Origin: Rhodoblastus acidophilus
GTDB taxonomy: Bacteria > Pseudomonadota > Alphaproteobacteria > Rhizobiales > Beijerinckiaceae
Reading direction: 5' to 3'
Assembly (NCBI RefSeq): GCF_900187365.1
Contig: NZ_FYDG01000005.1
Location: forward strand, 62,001-126,000
DNA length: 64,000 nucleotides
How positions within the stretch are numbered: the first letter of the stretch is position 1; each line of letters starts with the position of its first letter. Shown here piece after piece: positions 9,420-16,765 of the stretch. A program made the translations under genes and the position numbers. The notes under the pieces were generated by a model. The model worked only from the letters and a program-made list of their open reading frames with translations, was not told the origin of the DNA and searched no databases.

Positions 9420-9828
9420 GATCCTGTCCCCGTGCTCGCCAAATCCCGCCCCCATTTCGCACGCCGTTCCCAGCCGCCCAGCAAGAGATGTTGACCCGCC
9501 GCGCTCCGGTCAAGCCCCGAAAACGGCGGCAGGCGCGCCACAGCCGGGTAAAAGTGAAAACGCCGCAGCCGCAATATCTTGTTCATCCTATGTTCCACGT
9601 GAAACGAGGCCGGCGCGACATCCGCCCGTAACCACCTGACATTCCACGCAAATCAAGCCGAGCGCCGCCCGCCCCCGCCGCGACGGGGCGCCGGATGTCG
9701 TGCGCAACCCCTGGGTTGTCCGTGCGAAAATCGACGGTTTTCAGCCGAAATTTGCGCGAATTTCACGGAAATCCCCGCGTTTTTCGCGGTTTTGGCCGCG
9801 TTCGACACAACCAAAAATAGAAATTTCG
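9420..9828. other. Intergenic stretch with a parS-like palindrome
   Basis: About 400 bases between the hydrolase start and the TonB-C-like gene hold no convincing open frame. Contents: the parS-like site at 9591-9606; a separated inverted repeat CGACATCCG/CGGATGTCG (9616-9624 and 9692-9700); a small CAACCC/GGGTTG hairpin (9705-9718); and an AT-richer run (9740-9830) after the end of the upstream spacer. Confidence 0.5.
9591..9606. promoter_or_regulatory. parS-like ParB-binding palindrome
   Basis: The 16-mer TGTTCCACGTGAAACG matches the bacterial parS consensus TGTTNCACGTGAAACA at every fixed position except the last. ParB nucleates on such sites, and the full alphaproteobacterial set normally lies near oriC with parAB and gidAB. 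None of those genes is in this window, so this would be an outlying site. Binding is an inference from the sequence match. Confidence 0.5.
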
Positions 9829-10461
9829 TCAGTCGCGCTCCGCTCGCCGCCCGATGAACCGGATGGAAATGGGATAGCCGGGCGCGCTCGCCGCCATGCT
9901 CTTGCTGAAGCGCAGCGGCGAACAGGTCTTGATCGCCGCCCGCAGCGACTCGCGCACCGCCTCGGGGTCGGCGCCCGGCGCCTTCACATAGGTGATGCGC
10001 GGGGAACCGACGATTCCGCCGTGGCGGTTGAACGAAAACCGCATGGTGATCTCCACGGTTTCGCCGGGCGGCGGCGGCGGCGGCGACCAGCAGGCCGCCA
10101 ACTGGTCCGCCGCCTGCCGGGGACGGTCGATCGCCGCCTTGGACGGCGCGGCGTCGCGGTCGCGATCTTCGTGCAGCAGCTTGGTCGCGGTCATCGTCAT
10201 GCCGCCCGGCAGAATCCCGCTGCCTCCGCCGCCGCGACCGCCCAAAGACGGCGAAATGACGGGCGGCGGCGTCGGCCTGGACGGGGCCGGCGCACGGGGA
10301 ATCTCGATCCTCGGCGGCGGCGGGGGCGGCGGGATTTGCGGCTGATAGCCCGGATAGGGCTGCGGATAAAACGGCCGCGGCGGCTCCGCCGCCTGCGAAA
10401 AACCCGTGGCAAGCGCCACGCCGCTCGACAGGCCGAAGCCGATCACCCCCACGATTCGCAT
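9829..10461 (-). CDS. Secreted proline-rich protein with TonB-C-like end
   Basis: A 210-residue protein with a signal peptide (MRIVGVIGFGLSSGVALATGFSQAA). A proline-rich linker of about 60 residues (PRPFYPQPYPGYQPQIPPPPPPPR...) and a Gly-rich patch follow. The C-terminal domain, of about 95 residues, reads VEITMRFSFNRHGGIVGSPRITY...AVRESLRAAIKTCSPLRFSKS, which resembles the TonB C-terminal fold. Two cysteines (ACWSP and KTCSP) could pair. No ExbB/ExbD or membrane anchor is present, so a true TonB energy-transducing role is doubtful; an envelope scaffold role is equally possible. The start is the ATG at 10461, since a TTG 12 bases upstream only adds MDGQ. Confidence 0.65.
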   Translation of the reverse strand: MRIVGVIGFGLSSGVALATGFSQAAEPPRPFYPQPYPGYQPQIPPPPPPPRIEIPRAPAPSRPTPPPVISPSLGGRGGGGSGILPGGMTMTATKLLHEDRDRDAAPSKAAIDRPRQAADQLAACWSPPPPPPGETVEITMRFSFNRHGGIVGSPRITYVKAPGADPEAVRESLRAAIKTCSPLRFSKSMAASAPGYPISIRFIGRRAERD

Positions 10462-10510
10462 CTGTCCGTCCAAACCAGAACTTTATTCCAGAACGCGCCA
10501 GCGGCGCTTT

Positions 10511-12124
10511 TTACGCCCGTTCGCGCAAAAGGCGCCGGATGATCTTGCCGCTGGTGGTCAGCGGCAGCTCCGGCGTGAATTCGATCTCGCGCGGATATTC
10601 GTGGGCGGACAGCCGGGTCTTGGCGTGCAGCTGAATCTCCCGCGCCAGTTCCGGCGAGGGCGAAAATCCCGGTTTGAGCACGATGAACGCCTTGACGATC
10701 TCGCCGCGCAGCGCGTCGGGCTTGCCCACCGCCGCCGCATTGGCCACGGCGGGATGGCGCAGCAAGCCGTCCTCGATCTCGTTGGGGCCGATGCGATAGC
10801 CGGCGGAGGAAATCACGTCGTCGTCGCGGCCGAGGAAGAAGACATAGCCGTCGCGGTCGCGCCGGGCGCGGTCGCCGGTCAGCATCCAGTCGCCCAGAAA
10901 TTTTTCCGCCGTCGCCTCGGGCCGCTTCCAATAGTGCAGGAACATCACGGGGTTCGGGCTGCGGATGGCGATTTCGCCGGTTTCGTCGTCGTCGCAGATC
11001 GAACCGTCGGGCCGAATCACCGCCACATCGTGGCCGGGAACCGGCTTGCCGATGGCGCCGGCGCGGTTGACGCCCCACAGCGCGGAGGAGGCCAGCACCA
11101 GGTTCACTTCGGTCTGGCCGTAGGATTCGTTGATGGTCAGGCCCAATTGCTCGCGGCCCCAGTGAAACGTCTCCGCGCCCAGCGATTCGCCGCCGGTGTT
11201 GACCGTGCGCAGCGGGAACCCATATTTCGCGCGGGGGTTCGGCACGGAGCGCAACATGCGCAAGGCCGTGGGCGGAATGTAGGAATTGCGGATTTCGTGC
11301 TTGGCCATCAGCGCGAAGGCGGCCTCGGGGTCGAATTTGCGGAAATGCCGCGCCACCACCGCCACGCCGAAATGCAGCGAGGGCAGCAGCACGTTGAGCA
11401 GGCCGCCGGCCCAGGCCCAATCCGCCGGCGTCCACATGAGGTCGCCGGGCTGGGGAAAATTGTCATGCGGCATTTGCACGCCCGGCAGATGGCCGAGCAG
11501 AATGCGATGGGCGTGCAGCGCCCCCTTGGCCAGCCCGGTGGTGCCGGAGGTGTAGATCATCAAGGCGGGATCGTCCGCCAGCGTCTCCACCGGGGCGAAA
11601 TCCTCGGACTCGCCGGCGAGGGCGGCGAAAAAATCGTCCGCGCCGGGGGCTGCGCCGTCGAGGCACAGGACGGCCTGAAGATCGGGCAGCTTGCCCCGGA
11701 TCGAGTCGACCTTGGCCAGACCGGGCGCGTCGCAGATCAGCGCCCGCGCCTGGGAATCGCTCAGGCGATAGGCGAGCGCGTCGGGTCCGAACAGGCTGGC
11801 GAGCGGCAGCGCCACCGCGCCGAGCTTGTAGATGGCGATATGGGCGGCCGCGACATGGCGCGATTGCGGCAGCAGCAACGCCACGACGTCGCCCCGGCCG
11901 ATTCCGCGCCGGCGCAGCGCCCCGGCGATGCGGTTGGATTGCGCGCGCAGCGCGCCATAGCTGAAGGGACGCGCGCGGTCGTCGCAATCGATTTCGATGA
12001 TCGCGGGGCGGTCGGGCTCGACGGCGGCCCAGCGGTCGCAGACATCGACGCCCATATTGTAGAGGCTCGGAATCGCCCAGGCGAAACTTTGAGTGTTCGC
12101 CAGATAGGCGTCATAGCTGTTCAT
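10511..12124 (-). CDS. AMP-dependent acyl-CoA synthetase
   Basis: A 537-residue adenylate-forming enzyme that activates a carboxylic acid to its CoA thioester through an acyl-AMP. The P-loop-like motif is YTSGTTGLAKGALHAHR, the core motif is NESYGQTE, and the C-terminal hinge region has LTGDRARRDRDGYVFFLGRDDDVISSAGYRIGPNEIE, typical of the medium-chain/ACSM-like branch. The catalytic lysine is in TTSGKIIRRLLRERA at the very end. Length and motifs are complete. The start is the ATG at 12124. It is divergent from the ParA-like gene, 103 bases apart. The acid substrate cannot be told from sequence. Confidence 0.87.
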   Translation of the reverse strand: MNSYDAYLANTQSFAWAIPSLYNMGVDVCDRWAAVEPDRPAIIEIDCDDRARPFSYGALRAQSNRIAGALRRRGIGRGDVVALLLPQSRHVAAAHIAIYKLGAVALPLASLFGPDALAYRLSDSQARALICDAPGLAKVDSIRGKLPDLQAVLCLDGAAPGADDFFAALAGESEDFAPVETLADDPALMIYTSGTTGLAKGALHAHRILLGHLPGVQMPHDNFPQPGDLMWTPADWAWAGGLLNVLLPSLHFGVAVVARHFRKFDPEAAFALMAKHEIRNSYIPPTALRMLRSVPNPRAKYGFPLRTVNTGGESLGAETFHWGREQLGLTINESYGQTEVNLVLASSALWGVNRAGAIGKPVPGHDVAVIRPDGSICDDDETGEIAIRSPNPVMFLHYWKRPEATAEKFLGDWMLTGDRARRDRDGYVFFLGRDDDVISSAGYRIGPNEIEDGLLRHPAVANAAAVGKPDALRGEIVKAFIVLKPGFSPSPELAREIQLHAKTRLSAHEYPREIEFTPELPLTTSGKIIRRLLRERA

Positions 12125-12192
12125 GATTGCGCCCCGCGCCAACGATGATACTGTTGCACGTAAACCATATTTTTAAACTTTGTCTTCACCTT

Positions 12193-12221
12193 TTCACAAT
12201 TCCTCTCTGTCGATGCTATAA
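12193..12221 (+). promoter_or_regulatory. Sigma-70 type promoter of the ParA-like pair, leaderless
   Basis: TTCACA (12193-12198), a 17-bp spacer, and CTATAA (12216-12221). The first base of the ATG at 12228 is the seventh base after the -10 hexamer, exactly where transcription should begin. No Shine-Dalgarno sequence fits in the six bases between. If used, this promoter makes a leaderless mRNA. Confidence 0.55.
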
Positions 12222-12227
12222 AGCGGC

Positions 12228-13079
12228 ATGGCGCGCAATTCTGACAAGCGGCGCACCCTCCCCACAGGGGCCGCCGCACAACGCAAAAGTCCTCCCAAAA
12301 CCAAACCGGTTGCGCCGGAGGAACCGCTTACGCCTGGAGCCGGACACAACATGAAGCCAGCCGTCATTCTGGTGGGCGCCGACAAGGGCGGCGTCGGCAA
12401 GACGACCGTATCGCGCGCCTTGCTCGATTATCTCGCCGCCAACAACATTCTCACCCGCGCCTTCGACACGGAGTTTCCGCGCGGCACGCTGAAGCGCTTC
12501 CACGGGCCGATCGCCGAAGTGGTGGACATCACCCAGACGTCCGACCAGATGCGCATCCTGGACACGCTGAATTCGGCGCAGATCAAGGTCAGCGTCATCG
12601 ACACGCGCGCCGGCGCCCTCAGCGCCACGCTGCGGGCCTTGCGCGACGTGGGCTTTCTCGAAGCGGTCAAGTCCAACGACTTCACCTTCACCCTGCTGCA
12701 TGTGCTGGGGCCGTCGATCGCCTCGCTGGACGAAATCGCGGAGACCGCGCCCTTCATCGAAGGCGCCAATTATTTCCTGGTGAAAAACCACATCAACGCC
12801 ACCACTTTCTTTGAATGGGACCCGGTCACCAATCGCAGATATTTCGAGCGGGTGAACCCGGCGGGCGAGATCGTCATCCCCAAGCTCGACGAAATGGCCT
12901 ACGAGCAGGTGGAAATCGCCGGCGTGCCCTTCTCGACCTTCGTCGCCAACAAGACGGCGGAAGGCGATCCGGCCAATTCCTCCTTCGTGCTGCGCGGCTA
13001 TGTGCGGACGTGGCAGAACAAGATCGCCGAAGAATTGCGGCGGGTGCGGCTGCTCGACATTCTCGCGCAAAGGACCTGA
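12228..13079 (+). CDS. ParA/MinD-like P-loop ATPase
   Basis: A 283-residue protein with the deviant Walker A of the ParA/MinD family, GADKGGVGKTTVSRALLDYL (residues about 50-68). The Walker A' segment is unusual, FDTEFPRGTLKRFHG instead of the DxDPQ pattern of ParA. Walker B is weak (VSVIDTRAGAL). The N-terminal 41 residues are basic and proline-rich, probably disordered. A second ATG at 12351 (MKPAVILVG) sits right before the ATPase fold with a GGAG upstream, so a shorter product may also be made. It lies 6 bases before a related gene. Not MipZ, not chromosomal ParA; no ParB is nearby. The partner and cargo are unknown. Confidence 0.75.
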   Translation: MARNSDKRRTLPTGAAAQRKSPPKTKPVAPEEPLTPGAGHNMKPAVILVGADKGGVGKTTVSRALLDYLAANNILTRAFDTEFPRGTLKRFHGPIAEVVDITQTSDQMRILDTLNSAQIKVSVIDTRAGALSATLRALRDVGFLEAVKSNDFTFTLLHVLGPSIASLDEIAETAPFIEGANYFLVKNHINATTFFEWDPVTNRRYFERVNPAGEIVIPKLDEMAYEQVEIAGVPFSTFVANKTAEGDPANSSFVLRGYVRTWQNKIAEELRRVRLLDILAQRT

Positions 13080-13085
13080 GGTGAC

Positions 13086-13862
13086 ATGCTGCCCGGGCGC
13101 GACGGACGCGGGCCCGGCGACCCGCCCGACGACGCCGAAGAGGCGCGGCCGCCTCCGCGAAGCTATGTGTTCATTTGCTGCGCCCCGCACGGGCGCGTCG
13201 GCGTCAGCACGACGGCGCGGCTTCTGTCGGACTATTTCCTGGCCTCGCGGCGGGGCTTCGTCGGATTCGACGCCGATCCGCACGAACCCGATTACGCCCA
13301 GCGTTTTTCCGGGCGGGCGCGCAATGTCGACCTGAATTCGACCCAGGGGCAGATCGACGTGATCGACCGCCTGCTGGTGCCGGACGGCGAAGCCAAGATC
13401 ATCGACCTCTGGAGCCGCTCCTACGACCGGTTTTTCACGCTGATCCAGGACATTGGCTTCGTCGAGGAGGCGCGCAGCCAGAATGTGGAGCCGGTGATCC
13501 TGTTCCACGCCGATCCCTCGCAAGCCTCGCCTTCGGCCGCCTATCAGCTCGCCCAGGCGCTGCCGACGGTCGAAACCCTGCTGACCTATAATGAAGGCGC
13601 GGCGCCGTTCGGCCCGCAGCTGCAGGACAAGCTCGCGCTCTATCCGCCGCACCGGCGGCTGAAGATCGGCGCGCTCGACGCCCTGGTCGGCCGCGCGCTG
13701 CAGCCGCTCGACCTGTCGCTGTCTTATTTCCTGCTCGATCCGCCCTCGGAGATGTCGCTGGTGGTGCGCGCCGGACTCAAAGCCTGGCTCACGCCGATCT
13801 TCGCCCAGTTCCGCGCCTTCGAAATGCGGCGCGCGCTGGAAGACGCCAGCTGGCTGATCTAA
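13086..13862 (+). CDS. ParA-like protein with degenerate Walker A, partner of the preceding ATPase
   Basis: A 258-residue protein that starts 6 bases after the ParA-like gene, behind a GAGG site. Residues about 27-60 align with a MinD/ParA P-loop, CCAPHGRVGVSTTARLLSDYF, followed by GFVGFDADPHEPDYAQRF where Walker A' should be. Both lysines of the KGGVGKTT motif are gone (His and Val stand in their places), so nucleotide hydrolysis is unlikely. The FDADPHEPD segment is kept. The rest (IIDLWSRSYDRFFTLIQDIGF, PVILFHADPSQASPS) looks like the remaining beta strands of the fold. It probably pairs with the intact ATPase, but that is an inference. Confidence 0.65.
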   Translation: MLPGRDGRGPGDPPDDAEEARPPPRSYVFICCAPHGRVGVSTTARLLSDYFLASRRGFVGFDADPHEPDYAQRFSGRARNVDLNSTQGQIDVIDRLLVPDGEAKIIDLWSRSYDRFFTLIQDIGFVEEARSQNVEPVILFHADPSQASPSAAYQLAQALPTVETLLTYNEGAAPFGPQLQDKLALYPPHRRLKIGALDALVGRALQPLDLSLSYFLLDPPSEMSLVVRAGLKAWLTPIFAQFRAFEMRRALEDASWLI

Positions 13863-13900
13863 CCCGCGTCACCTGAAAACCACGGCCGGCGGAGGGATTC

Positions 13901-13987
13901 ATGCGCCAGCTCAGGGACAAATTTGCTTTTTTGCGGGAAAACCCCTCCGAAATCGCTGATTGCCCTCAAGGCCGGCGGCATGGTTAA
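13901..13987 (+). CDS. Possible 28-residue small protein
   Basis: ATG at 13901 has a strong GGAGGG four bases upstream, and the frame MRQLRDKFAFLRENPSEIAD...HG runs to a TAA at 13985-13987. It fills the gap between the ParA-like pair and the TerB-like gene, in the same direction. There is no family to compare with, and so short a frame can arise by chance. Confidence 0.2.
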   Translation: MRQLRDKFAFLRENPSEIADCPQGRRHG

Positions 13988-14049
13988 TGCTTTGGTCATC
14001 ATGTGACGGCCAGAATTGATGCGGATCGGTCCCAAGGAGCGGCGAGACA

Positions 14050-14559
14050 TTGTTCGAGCTGATCAGGCAATTTGTCGAGGAGCTGACGAGCGGGACGGCG
14101 GTGGAACGCGCGTTCGACGACAAGGACCTGCGGGTCGCGTCGGCCGCGCTTCTGGTCCATGTCGCTGAAATCGACGGCGTTTTTTCGGACTCCGAACGCC
14201 GCGCGCTGCTGCTGCTGCTGCAACAGCGGTTCGATGTCAGCGACGACGAGGCGCAGAAACTGCTCGACGCCGGCCGCCGCAGCGACCGCGAGGCGGTGGA
14301 TCTTTATAGCTTCACCTCGGCCCTGAAGGACGCCATGAGCCTGCCGGAACGGCGCCGGCTGGTCGAAATGATGTGGACCGTCGCCTATGCCGACGGCGAT
14401 CTGGCCGAATTCGAGGAAAACGTCATCTGGCGCGTGTCGGAACTGCTCGCCGTGCCCTCGCGCGACCGCATCGCCCTGCGGCAGAAGGTGCGCGGCGATT
14501 GCGGCCTCGACCCGCGGGCGCCCGCGCCATGGGACGATCTCAGAGAGAGCAAGCCATGA
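14050..14559 (+). CDS. TerB-like (TerB family) acidic helical protein
   Basis: A 169-residue protein of the TerB/DjlA-N superfamily. It has two copies of an Asp-rich helix motif: VHVAEIDGVFSDSERRALLLLL (about residues 35-56) and VAYADGDLAEFEENVIWRVSEL (about 115-136). These acidic DG positions bind divalent metal in the family. It is soluble, with no signal peptide. The start is a TTG behind AAGGAG; no ATG in frame keeps the first helix. The stop overlaps the next start (ATGA). TerB-like proteins are linked to tellurite and stress functions, but alone this does not show tellurite resistance. Confidence 0.8.
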   Translation: MFELIRQFVEELTSGTAVERAFDDKDLRVASAALLVHVAEIDGVFSDSERRALLLLLQQRFDVSDDEAQKLLDAGRRSDREAVDLYSFTSALKDAMSLPERRRLVEMMWTVAYADGDLAEFEENVIWRVSELLAVPSRDRIALRQKVRGDCGLDPRAPAPWDDLRESKP

Positions 14560-15398
14560 CCGACCCGACCCCAAGCGACCCCACCACAAGCGTCTTGCGA
14601 AAAGTCATGCTGATCACCGGCGCCTCCGGCGGCATCGGCGCGGAACTGGCCCGCGTCGCCGCGCTGAAGGGACACAATCTCGCGCTGGTCGCCCGCAACC
14701 GGACCGCGCTCGACGCGCTCGCCGACGAAATCGCCCGCTATCCCGGCCGGACCGCGCCGCGCCCGCTGGTTTTCGCCTGCGATCTCGCCGCGCCCGAGGC
14801 GCCGGCGGCGCTGGAGCGTTTGCTGGCCGAAGCCGGCGCGGAGCCGGAGATTCTCGTCAACAACGCCGGCTATGGCCTGCTCGGCGAAGCGGCCGAAAGC
14901 GACCTCGCCGTCCAGCTCGGCGTCATCGACCTCAACATCCGCGCGCTGACGGAATTGAGCCTGCGTTTCGCCAAACCGCTGATCGCCAACCGGGGCCGGA
15001 TGCTCAACGTCGCCTCGGTCGCCGCCTTCATGCCTGGCCCGGGCATGGCCATCTATTACGCCAGCAAAGCCTATGTGCTGTCGTTCAGCGAAGCGCTGGC
15101 GCTGGAGCTGGCGCCGTACGGCGTCAGCGTCACCGCTTTGTGCCCCGGCCCGGTGCCCACGGGCTTTGGCGAGCGCGCGGGGTTCGGCGACAAGATGGGT
15201 TTCGTCAAGCTGGCCTATGTCCCGGCGCCCGCTGTCGCCCAGGCCGGCTATGACGCGATGATGGCCGGCAAGCGCGTGGAGATTCCCGGCCTTCTCACCA
15301 AGATCATGGTCTGGGCCGCCGCGCTCACGCCGAAAAGCTTTTTGCTGAAGAATGTCGCGGCGCTGCAATTGCGCCGCAAGAAGGAGGGCGCGGAATGA
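14556..15398 (+). CDS. Short-chain dehydrogenase/reductase (SDR)
   Basis: A 280-residue Rossmann-fold oxidoreductase. It has the cofactor motif TGASGGIG (about residues 24-31), NNAGYG, the catalytic Ser in NVASVAAF and the YxxxK pair in YYASKAY. An Arg at the end of strand 2 (ALVARNRTALD) favours NADPH. It belongs to the classical SDR group near the DltE/YqjQ-like enzymes. Its start overlaps the TerB-like stop by 4 bases, and its own stop overlaps the amidotransferase start by 4 bases, so the three genes are translated in a coupled way. Substrate unknown. Confidence 0.87.
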   Translation: MTDPTPSDPTTSVLRKVMLITGASGGIGAELARVAALKGHNLALVARNRTALDALADEIARYPGRTAPRPLVFACDLAAPEAPAALERLLAEAGAEPEILVNNAGYGLLGEAAESDLAVQLGVIDLNIRALTELSLRFAKPLIANRGRMLNVASVAAFMPGPGMAIYYASKAYVLSFSEALALELAPYGVSVTALCPGPVPTGFGERAGFGDKMGFVKLAYVPAPAVAQAGYDAMMAGKRVEIPGLLTKIMVWAAALTPKSFLLKNVAALQLRRKKEGAE

Positions 15399-16153
15399 CC
15401 TGCGCCAGGGATCCGTTGTCCGTTCAGCGTTACAAACCGGTTCTCATCGTTCTGCATGGCGAACATTCGACCTCCGGGCGCATCGGGCGGCTGCTGCGCG
15501 AACTCGGCGCGCCGCTCGACATCCGCCGCCCCCGCTTCGGCGACCCGCTGCCGCGACATCTGGGCGATCATTCCGGCGCGGTGTTCTTCGGCGGCCCGAT
15601 GAGCGCCAATGACGAGGAAGACTGGCTCAAGCGCGAGATCGACTGGCTGGCGGCGCCGCTGAAGGAAAACAAGCCGTTCCTCGGCATCTGCCTCGGCGCG
15701 CAACTGCTGGCGCGCCAGCTCGGCCAGAAGGTGGACGCCCATCCCGAGGGCAAGGTCGAAGTCGGCTATTACCCGATCCATCCGACCGAACACGGCCATT
15801 GCCTGTGCGACTCGCCCTTTCCCACCCGGGTCTATCAATGGCACCGCGAGGGGTTCGACTGCCCCAAGGGCGCGGTTCTGCTGGCGGAGGGCGAGGATTT
15901 CCAGGCGCAGGCGATCAAGGTCGGCGACAAGGCGTTCGGGCTGCAATTTCATCCCGACGTCACCTATGAAATGATCTGCCGCTGGACCATCACCTCGCTC
16001 GACCGCATCGATCATCCGGGCGTGCAGAGCCGCCAGCGCCATATCGACGGCTGGTTCCAGCACGACCGCTCCATCGCGCGCTGGACCGTCGAGTTTTTGA
16101 AACGCTGGCTCGGCGCGCCCGAATTCGACGGCCGCATCGCCCCGGCCGAATAA
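15395..16153 (+). CDS. Class I glutamine amidotransferase domain protein
   Basis: A 252-residue free-standing GATase of the GMP-synthase-like group. The nucleophile is the Cys of FLGICLGAQLLARQ, and the catalytic His and the acidic region are in LQFHPDVTYEMI. There is no synthetase domain. Such solitary enzymes hydrolyse gamma-glutamyl compounds or act on glutamine with an unknown partner. It is the third gene of the coupled operon with TerB-like and SDR. The ATG at 15395 overlaps the SDR stop. No terminator with a T-run is seen; an inverted repeat GGGGCGC/GCGCCCC lies just downstream (16175-16217). Confidence 0.85.
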   Translation: MTCARDPLSVQRYKPVLIVLHGEHSTSGRIGRLLRELGAPLDIRRPRFGDPLPRHLGDHSGAVFFGGPMSANDEEDWLKREIDWLAAPLKENKPFLGICLGAQLLARQLGQKVDAHPEGKVEVGYYPIHPTEHGHCLCDSPFPTRVYQWHREGFDCPKGAVLLAEGEDFQAQAIKVGDKAFGLQFHPDVTYEMICRWTITSLDRIDHPGVQSRQRHIDGWFQHDRSIARWTVEFLKRWLGAPEFDGRIAPAE

Positions 16154-16225
16154 TATTTAATTCAGGCCCAGACAGGGGCGCCCGCCGGCCGCTCACGGCT
16201 CGGCGAAAGCGCGCCCCGCGCTGAT

Positions 16226-16741
16226 TTAATTCGCCATCACCAGCGTCCAGAACACGTGATATTTCGAGCGCGGATTATAAACCGCCGCGATGCCCATGCG
16301 CGTCATGCCGCGCGCCAGCATGTTGGCGTTATGCGGCGGGGAATCGCGCCAGCCCGAAAACGCTTCCGCCACCGTGTGATAGCCGGCGGAGACGTTTTCC
16401 ACCGCCCTGGATTTGGCGTAGCCGGCGTGGTTGAGCCGGTCGGTCAGCGTGCCCCGCACCTCATGGCTGAGCTTGTCGGCGGCGGCCATGGCCTCGGCCT
16501 GCCGCCGCGCCTCCTCCATCAGGCCGGAATCGACGGCGACCGTCTCCAGCCCGTGATTGCGGCGATAGAGCGAGATCATCTCCGCCGCGCCCTGCGCGTC
16601 GATTTTGGCGCCGGGCGAAGCCATGGAGGCGTAAAATCCTGGCGACGTCGGCGGCGTCGGCGCGGGATTTTCGGGAAAGGTTTCGGCGGCGCAGCCGGCG
16701 AGCGCCAGCAACGCGACGAGGGCGGGGAGGTTTCGGGTCAT
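16226..16741 (-). CDS. CAP/SCP-domain lipoprotein
   Basis: A 171-residue lipoprotein with lipobox LLALAGC in a signal peptide (MTRNLPALVALLALAGC). It has a short Pro-rich linker and a cysteine-rich-secretory-protein/PR-1 (CAP) domain: the helix with LMEEARRQAEAMA, LSHEVRG, AENVSAGYHTVAEAFSGWRDSPPHNANML, and a closing strand MGIAAVYNPRSKYHVFWTLVM. The two His and Glu residues of the CAP cavity are present. The start is the ATG at 16741, two codons inside an in-frame ATG at 16747. Role in the envelope unknown. Confidence 0.85.
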   Translation of the reverse strand: MTRNLPALVALLALAGCAAETFPENPAPTPPTSPGFYASMASPGAKIDAQGAAEMISLYRRNHGLETVAVDSGLMEEARRQAEAMAAADKLSHEVRGTLTDRLNHAGYAKSRAVENVSAGYHTVAEAFSGWRDSPPHNANMLARGMTRMGIAAVYNPRSKYHVFWTLVMAN

Positions 16742-16765
16742 GACCATGGCTTTGCGACGAAGGCG

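Noticed and set aside
9616-9700. Separated inverted repeat CGACATCCG / CGGATGTCG near the parS-like site
   Set aside because: Nine-base arms 67 bases apart could occur by chance in GC-rich DNA, and no transposon features flank it.
16175-16217. GGGGCGC/GCGCCCC inverted repeat between the amidotransferase and CAP-domain genes
   Set aside because: The loop is long and there is no T-run on either strand, so a terminator call is not justified.
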